NCBI GenBank assembly: GCA_002408385.1
Contig: DHSB01000165.1
Location: 21,753-71,468, forward strand
Length of the DNA: 49,716 nt
Direction of reading: 5' to 3'
Origin: Myxococcales bacterium UBA5297
Lineage (GTDB): Bacteria; Myxococcota; Myxococcia; Myxococcales; UBA5297
Positions 46,253-49,716 of the stretch are shown in pieces. The translations under genes and the position numbers were made by a program. Under the pieces are notes generated by a model, which searched no databases, was not told the origin of the DNA, and worked only from the letters and a program-made list of their open reading frames with translations. How positions within the stretch are numbered: position 1 is the first letter of the stretch; the number at the start of each line of letters is the position of its first letter.

Positions 46253-47491
46253 ATGTCCTGGAAGGCGGTGGCGTGCCTGCTGGCGGTGGCGCTCTCGGGC
46301 GCCCCGGCCCGGGCCGAAAAATGCCCGAACATGATGATCCTGCTCGACCGCTCGGGGAGCATGGACGGCTACAAGTGGCAGACCGCCGTCGAGGCCATCA
46401 ACGGCTTCACCTCCGGGCGCGAAGCGGTGATGCGCTTCGGGCTGTTCCTCTTCCCCTCTCCTTCGGACGGCAACTGCGGCAGCGGCCTGTGGAAGGTGCG
46501 CTGCGACTTCTACAACGCCGAGGCCATCGCCGATGCGCTGGAGCACACCAGACCGGGCGGGATGACCCCGACCGCCGACGCGCTCGCTGCCGCCAGCCGA
46601 ACCTCCGACATGACCGACGCGAGCCGGCGGCGCTTCATCATCCTGCTGACCGACGGCGACCCGACCTGCCCGGACGAGAACGCCATCGACGACAACGTCG
46701 ATCTCGCCGTGCGCAACCTCGATAGCCTGCTCGCCGACGGCATCAAGACCTTCGTCATCGGCTTTGGCCAGAGCGCGAGCCCGGCGCGGCTCAACCGGCT
46801 CGCCGCCGCCGGGGGCGCGGCGCGCGTCGGCACCCGGTGCACAGACCCGTACAACCCGGGCGCGACGGTGCCCTGCCAGTACTACGAAGCGAACGACAAG
46901 GCCTCGCTGTCGGCGGCCTTCGACGCGATCGCCACCATTGCCCAGGGCGAGCTGCAGGGGAATAGCTGCGACGATAGCTGCTACTCGAACCGCTGCCCGG
47001 AAGGCATGAAGTGCGTCCAGGACCTGCACTTCTATCTGGCCGGGAGCCATACGCTGAACCTCGGCAAGTGCGTCGACGACCCCTGCGCGCGCACCGTATG
47101 CGAGGCCGAGCAGTTCTGCCGCGAGGGCGCCTGCGTCAACGCCTGCCTCAAGCCCTGCCCCTCGGGCACCATCTGCGAGGACGGCGCGTGCGTGGCCGAC
47201 CCGTGCTCCAAGGGAGGCTGCAGCGGCTGCGCGACGGCGTGCGCGAAGTACCTCGTCTGCCTCGACGGCCGCTGCGTCGACGATCCCTGCCGGCACCTCT
47301 CCTGCCCCCCGCGGGCGGGCTACTGCTATCGGGGAAGCTGCTACGCGTCGACCGAGGACCCGGACCCCGGCACGAGCGAAGATCCGCTCGCCCCGCCCAA
47401 GCGCGGCTGCACCTGCGGGGGCAGCAGCAGCGCGGCGCTCGCAGCCCTTGTGCTCGGGGTGCTGCTCGTGCGCCGGCGCCGCTGCGGCTGA
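46253..47491 (+). CDS. Secreted von Willebrand A-domain protein with MYXO-CTERM anchor
   Basis: A 412-residue surface protein. The signal peptide is cut near APARA. A vWA domain follows, with the metal-binding MIDAS residues DRSGSM (near 32), the central Thr (GMTPTADAL) and IILLTDGDP. From about 240 it turns Cys-rich, with repeated short modules (CVDDPC, GACV, GICEDGAC type) like EGF or myxobacterial Cys-repeat tails, about 30 cysteines in all. It ends with Pro/Asp-rich spacer, CTCGG, a hydrophobic helix (AALAALVLGVLLV) and RRRR, the MYXO-CTERM sorting signal. That signal is known from Myxococcota, where the tail is cut and the protein anchored at the cell surface. It likely binds a metal-dependent ligand in adhesion or motility. 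GGGGAGAG lies upstream. Confidence 0.93.
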   Translation: MSWKAVACLLAVALSGAPARAEKCPNMMILLDRSGSMDGYKWQTAVEAINGFTSGREAVMRFGLFLFPSPSDGNCGSGLWKVRCDFYNAEAIADALEHTRPGGMTPTADALAAASRTSDMTDASRRRFIILLTDGDPTCPDENAIDDNVDLAVRNLDSLLADGIKTFVIGFGQSASPARLNRLAAAGGAARVGTRCTDPYNPGATVPCQYYEANDKASLSAAFDAIATIAQGELQGNSCDDSCYSNRCPEGMKCVQDLHFYLAGSHTLNLGKCVDDPCARTVCEAEQFCREGACVNACLKPCPSGTICEDGACVADPCSKGGCSGCATACAKYLVCLDGRCVDDPCRHLSCPPRAGYCYRGSCYASTEDPDPGTSEDPLAPPKRGCTCGGSSSAALAALVLGVLLVRRRRCG

Positions 47492-47693
47492 CGGCTCGGC
47501 GTCCTCAAAGAGATGTCGGGGAATCTCTCTCGCCAGCGCGACAGACCGGCGCTCGCAAGATCTCTTGCGCGGACCAGGGAGGAAGGAGCCAACAGGCGCA
47601 CCTACGAGCCCGGCCCTCCATTACTACCGTCGGCCATCGCCAAAGCCGGCCGTCGAGAGACTTTTCGACGCCTCTTGAGAGCCCGCCCTCGGC
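47492..47693. terminator. Convergent spacer with hairpins
   Basis: CGCAAG/CTTGCG with loop ATCT at 47554-47569 and CGTCGA/TCGACG at 47651-47670 lie between the two converging stops. Neither has a U-tract. They may act as two-way terminators. Confidence 0.4.
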
Positions 47694-48146
47694 CTACTCC
47701 GAGCCGGTGCGCCGGCTCGAAGCGGCTCCCAGGCCGATAAGCTCGATGCCCAGCCGGGTTGCGAACTCGAAGATGCGCTCGTCGCGATAGAACTCGCCAA
47801 AGACGATGCGCCGGATGCCCGAGTTGGCGATGAGCTTGAAGCAGGGCCAGCAGGGGCTGGCGGTGATGTAGATGTCGGCCCCGTCGATGGCGACCCCGTT
47901 CTTCGCCGCCTGGATGATGGCGTTCGCCTCGGCGTGGATGGTGGCGACGCAGTGGCCGTTCTCCATCATGTGGCCGACCTCGTCGCAGTGCGCCAAGCCG
48001 CGGATCGAGCCGTTGTAGCCGGTCGAAAGCAGGGTGCGGTCGCGAACGATGACCGCGCCGACGTGTTTGCGGTCGCAGGTCGCCCGGCTCGCAACCACCT
48101 GGGCTATCTGCATGAAGTAGTCGTCCCAGTCGCTGCGCTGGCGCAT
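47694..48146 (-). CDS. dCMP deaminase (ComEB family)
   Basis: A 150-residue cytidine/deoxycytidylate deaminase of the zinc type, ATG with GAGGTGACG upstream; the open frame extends much further but without family similarity. The zinc site is HAEAN (His/Glu) and SPCWPCFK (two Cys). RDRTLLSTGYNGSIRG and HCDEVGHMMENGHCVATIHA match the dCMP deaminase N-terminal half, including an extra Cys/His set for a structural zinc. It deaminates dCMP to dUMP, feeding thymidylate synthesis, in the cytoplasm. The C-terminal tail is Arg/Ser-rich and short. It is divergent from the small secreted gene. Confidence 0.95.
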   Translation of the reverse strand: MRQRSDWDDYFMQIAQVVASRATCDRKHVGAVIVRDRTLLSTGYNGSIRGLAHCDEVGHMMENGHCVATIHAEANAIIQAAKNGVAIDGADIYITASPCWPCFKLIANSGIRRIVFGEFYRDERIFEFATRLGIELIGLGAASSRRTGSE

Positions 48147-48365
48147 CGTCACCTCGGGCTGGATGGACGGCGCGCAGTCTAGCCGCTTCGCCCGCGTCGG
48201 CGTAAAGCAGGGCTTGAGGGGTGGCGACCCCTGCAGTGGAAGCGCAGTTCGCACCCGTGGAGCCCGACTTCCCCCGCCCGCCCGCTCTCCCAACAGAGCG
48301 AGCATGGCCTCCCGATTGCTCTTCTCCTCGAAAGGCAAGATCCCAATCGGCGAGGGGGCGAGCGC

Positions 48366-48761
48366 ATGTGGACGAAGCACCTGCTGGCCGCAACTGCGAT
48401 CACGCTCGGGCTCGGGGTGATGGCGAGCCTGGCGTGGGCCGAGCCCGCGAGCAGCACGCGCCCGGTGCTGCGCCGTCCGGATGCGGACTCCCTGCGCGAG
48501 GGCGCGGGGCGGGTGCGCGAAATCGACAAGTCGAAGAAGAAGGTCACGCTCGAGGCCAAAGCCGACCCTGTCGTGCTCGATGTCGACAGGTCGACCACCA
48601 TCTTCATCGACGGCCGCATCGCCACCCTCGACGAAATCGAGCCGGGGATGGAGGTGCGCGCAGCCTGGTCGAGCCGCCGCGGCGCCAATCGCGCCCAGTG
48701 GATCGAGGTGAGCAACCACTCGCCCCCCAAACCCCTGCCCGAGGCTCCCAAAGGCCGCTGA
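48366..48761 (+). CDS. Small secreted DUF5666-like protein
   Basis: A 131-residue protein with a signal peptide ending in SLAWA. The mature chain is a single small beta domain, REIDKSKKKVTLEAKADPVV, then LDVDRSTTIFIDGR, then LDEIEPGMEVRAAW. This is the pattern of a one-barrel DUF5666/OB-like module found in periplasmic proteins of unknown role. The last 15 residues are Pro/Lys-rich. It is divergent from the dCMP deaminase and is followed by 443 bases without a gene. Confidence 0.75.
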   Translation: MWTKHLLAATAITLGLGVMASLAWAEPASSTRPVLRRPDADSLREGAGRVREIDKSKKKVTLEAKADPVVLDVDRSTTIFIDGRIATLDEIEPGMEVRAAWSSRRGANRAQWIEVSNHSPPKPLPEAPKGR

Positions 48762-49204
48762 ACAGCCTGCGCTCGATGAGCCGCAAGGGTGCGACGCGGC
48801 GCGGCTTTTCGTCCCCTGCGCGCGTTGACACCCGAGTGTTCGCAAGGTAGCAAGGCGCCCATCCTTCGGGGGCGCCGATGCCGACCTGGGCAACGAAGAA
48901 GACTTCGGCCGCGCCGAGTGGCCTGAGCAGCGGATTGGGGCCGCGGTGTGCGGAGCCACACCTCGCGAACGAGCCGCTTCGCGTGCCGGCGCCTCCCCAC
49001 TTGGCCGGGCCACCGCGCCGCCGTTCTGCTCCTTGCTCCTTGCGATTCGGTGCACCGTCCACTCGCCGCCCGGGTACTCGCCGCCCTCCTGGCGGGCAGC
49101 GCCAAGCCCCTCTCGCTCTCTGCTCCAAGCCACGCGGCCGCACCTGCGCAGGCTCACTCTCGTTTCAGGCGAGCCGCTTTCGTGCGGCGGCCTAGGAAGA
49201 CGAC
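48762..49204. other. Intergenic region with promoter-like site and hairpin
   Basis: No gene seen. TTGACA (48825-48830) lies 17 bases before TAGCAA (48848-48853). A perfect seven-base hairpin GGCGCCC/GGGCGCC (48854-48876) begins right where transcription would start. The next gene is 345 bases further on, so either a long leader or a small RNA could lie here. Confidence 0.4.
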
Positions 49205-49716
49205 ATGGCAAAGTCACCCGTCCTCGGAAACGATCCGTTCCAGCGAGGCGCTGCGCCTCGGGCAGACGCGAAGAAGACCAAGAGCCCCTCCGAGCCAGCA
49301 CAGGCCCGACCACCGCGGCCGCCGGCCGCTCCCGTGCTCGGGGTGGCAGGCTCGACGAAGCCGCCCCGCGCCCAAGCGGCGCCAAAGCGAGGCCCCGGGC
49401 GAGCGTCGGCCAACGTGAAGGCTGCGGCGGGTACGAGAACGAGCGCGGTCGCCGCGAAGCCGGCCCAGAAGGCGGCCAAGGAAGAGCCCGCCGCGGCAAG
49501 GCCGGCCCGGAGGGCGGCCGGAGAACAATCCGTCGCGGCGAAGCCGGCCCGGAGCGCGGCCGGAGAACAATCCGTCGCGGCGAAGCTGGCCCGGAGCGCG
49601 GCCGGAGAGAAGCCCGCCGCTGCCAGGCCGGCCCGGAGCGCTGCCGAGGAAAAGCCCGCCGCTGCCAGGCCGGCTCGGAGCGCTGCCGGAGAGAAGCCCG
49701 CCGCTGCCAGGCCGGC
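49205..49716 (+). CDS. Ala/Lys/Arg/Pro-rich repeat protein, 5' part only
   Basis: The gene runs off the window end; 170 codons are seen. ATG with AGGAAG upstream. It opens with SPVLGNDPFQRGAAPR and then a Pro/Lys/Ala-rich disordered stretch. From residue 82 it has regular 14-residue repeats such as AAARPARSAAGEKP and VAAKPARSAAGEQS, basic and histone H1-like. The N-terminal region and repeats are probably an extension of a protein whose main domain lies beyond the window. DNA binding is possible from composition alone; no function is claimed. Confidence 0.65.
   Translation, partial: MAKSPVLGNDPFQRGAAPRADAKKTKSPSEPAQARPPRPPAAPVLGVAGSTKPPRAQAAPKRGPGRASANVKAAAGTRTSAVAAKPAQKAAKEEPAAARPARRAAGEQSVAAKPARSAAGEQSVAAKLARSAAGEKPAAARPARSAAEEKPAAARPARSAAGEKPAAARP
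49448..49716 (+). repeat. 42-bp in-frame tandem repeat
   Basis: Units of 42 bases start at 49448, 49490, 49532, 49574, 49616, 49658 and 49700 (the last cut by the window end). The length keeps the reading frame and the later copies are more alike than the first, which suggests recent expansion. Copy number may differ between strains. Confidence 0.9.

Overview
The window is very GC-rich and densely coded. It reads as a chromosomal segment of a myxobacterium-like bacterium (Myxococcota, formerly delta-proteobacteria). The main signs are a secreted von Willebrand A protein ending in a Cys/Gly-rich motif, one membrane helix and an Arg cluster (MYXO-CTERM type, 46253-47491). Others are several short lipoproteins, a secreted TolB-like protein, a stand-alone GspE/MshEN-domain protein, and an NtrC-type regulator paired with a histidine kinase. 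I see no rRNA, tRNA, integrase, transposase, prophage or CRISPR. The neighbours are ordinary housekeeping and envelope genes, so this is core-like chromosome rather than an island.

Layout. 1-9.0 kb: a HEAT-repeat protein, a single-polypeptide sigma-like/zinc-finger/FecR transmembrane protein, an MshEN protein, biotin ligase birA with a terminator around its stop codon, and a two-gene lipoprotein operon. 9.0-16.5 kb: an isoprenylcysteine-type membrane methyltransferase, urocanase hutU, a small Cys-rich lipoprotein, rfbB-rfbD for dTDP-rhamnose, a YegS/DAGK-type lipid kinase and a secreted TolB-like protein. 16.5-22.2 kb: a SAM methyltransferase, a DUF2267 protein, an AI-2E family permease, a helical protein with a basic tail, a long 21-bp tandem array and an outer-membrane barrel candidate. 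22.2-31.5 kb: a secreted pullulanase, a TSUP permease, an MFS exporter, an MCE/MlaD protein and the GTPase typA/bipA.

31.8-38.0 kb is a minus-strand block: a tandem-SGNH-hydrolase protein directly followed by an MBOAT acyltransferase (a likely O-acetylation pair) and then an AAA ATPase with R3H motif. 38.2-45.5 kb: a GyrI-like protein, 1.57 kb of decayed repetitive DNA, a four-CBS protein, a histidine kinase/NtrC regulator pair and a CapA-like lipoprotein. 46.2-49.7 kb: the MYXO-CTERM protein, a dCMP deaminase, a small secreted protein and the start of an Ala/Lys/Arg/Pro-rich repeat protein that runs off the end.

The most unusual signals are: (1) about 30 copies of a 21-bp unit at 20.46-21.09 kb, whose pattern of change fits heptapeptide coding on the minus strand, out of frame with the next gene; (2) the sigma/anti-sigma/FecR fusion; (3) several families of short intergenic hairpin repeats, one with a GGGCGCAT...ATGCGCCC stem in five copies; (4) a histidine kinase whose H-box is intact but whose ATP-binding boxes are degenerate. 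I did not find a defence system or biosynthetic cluster.
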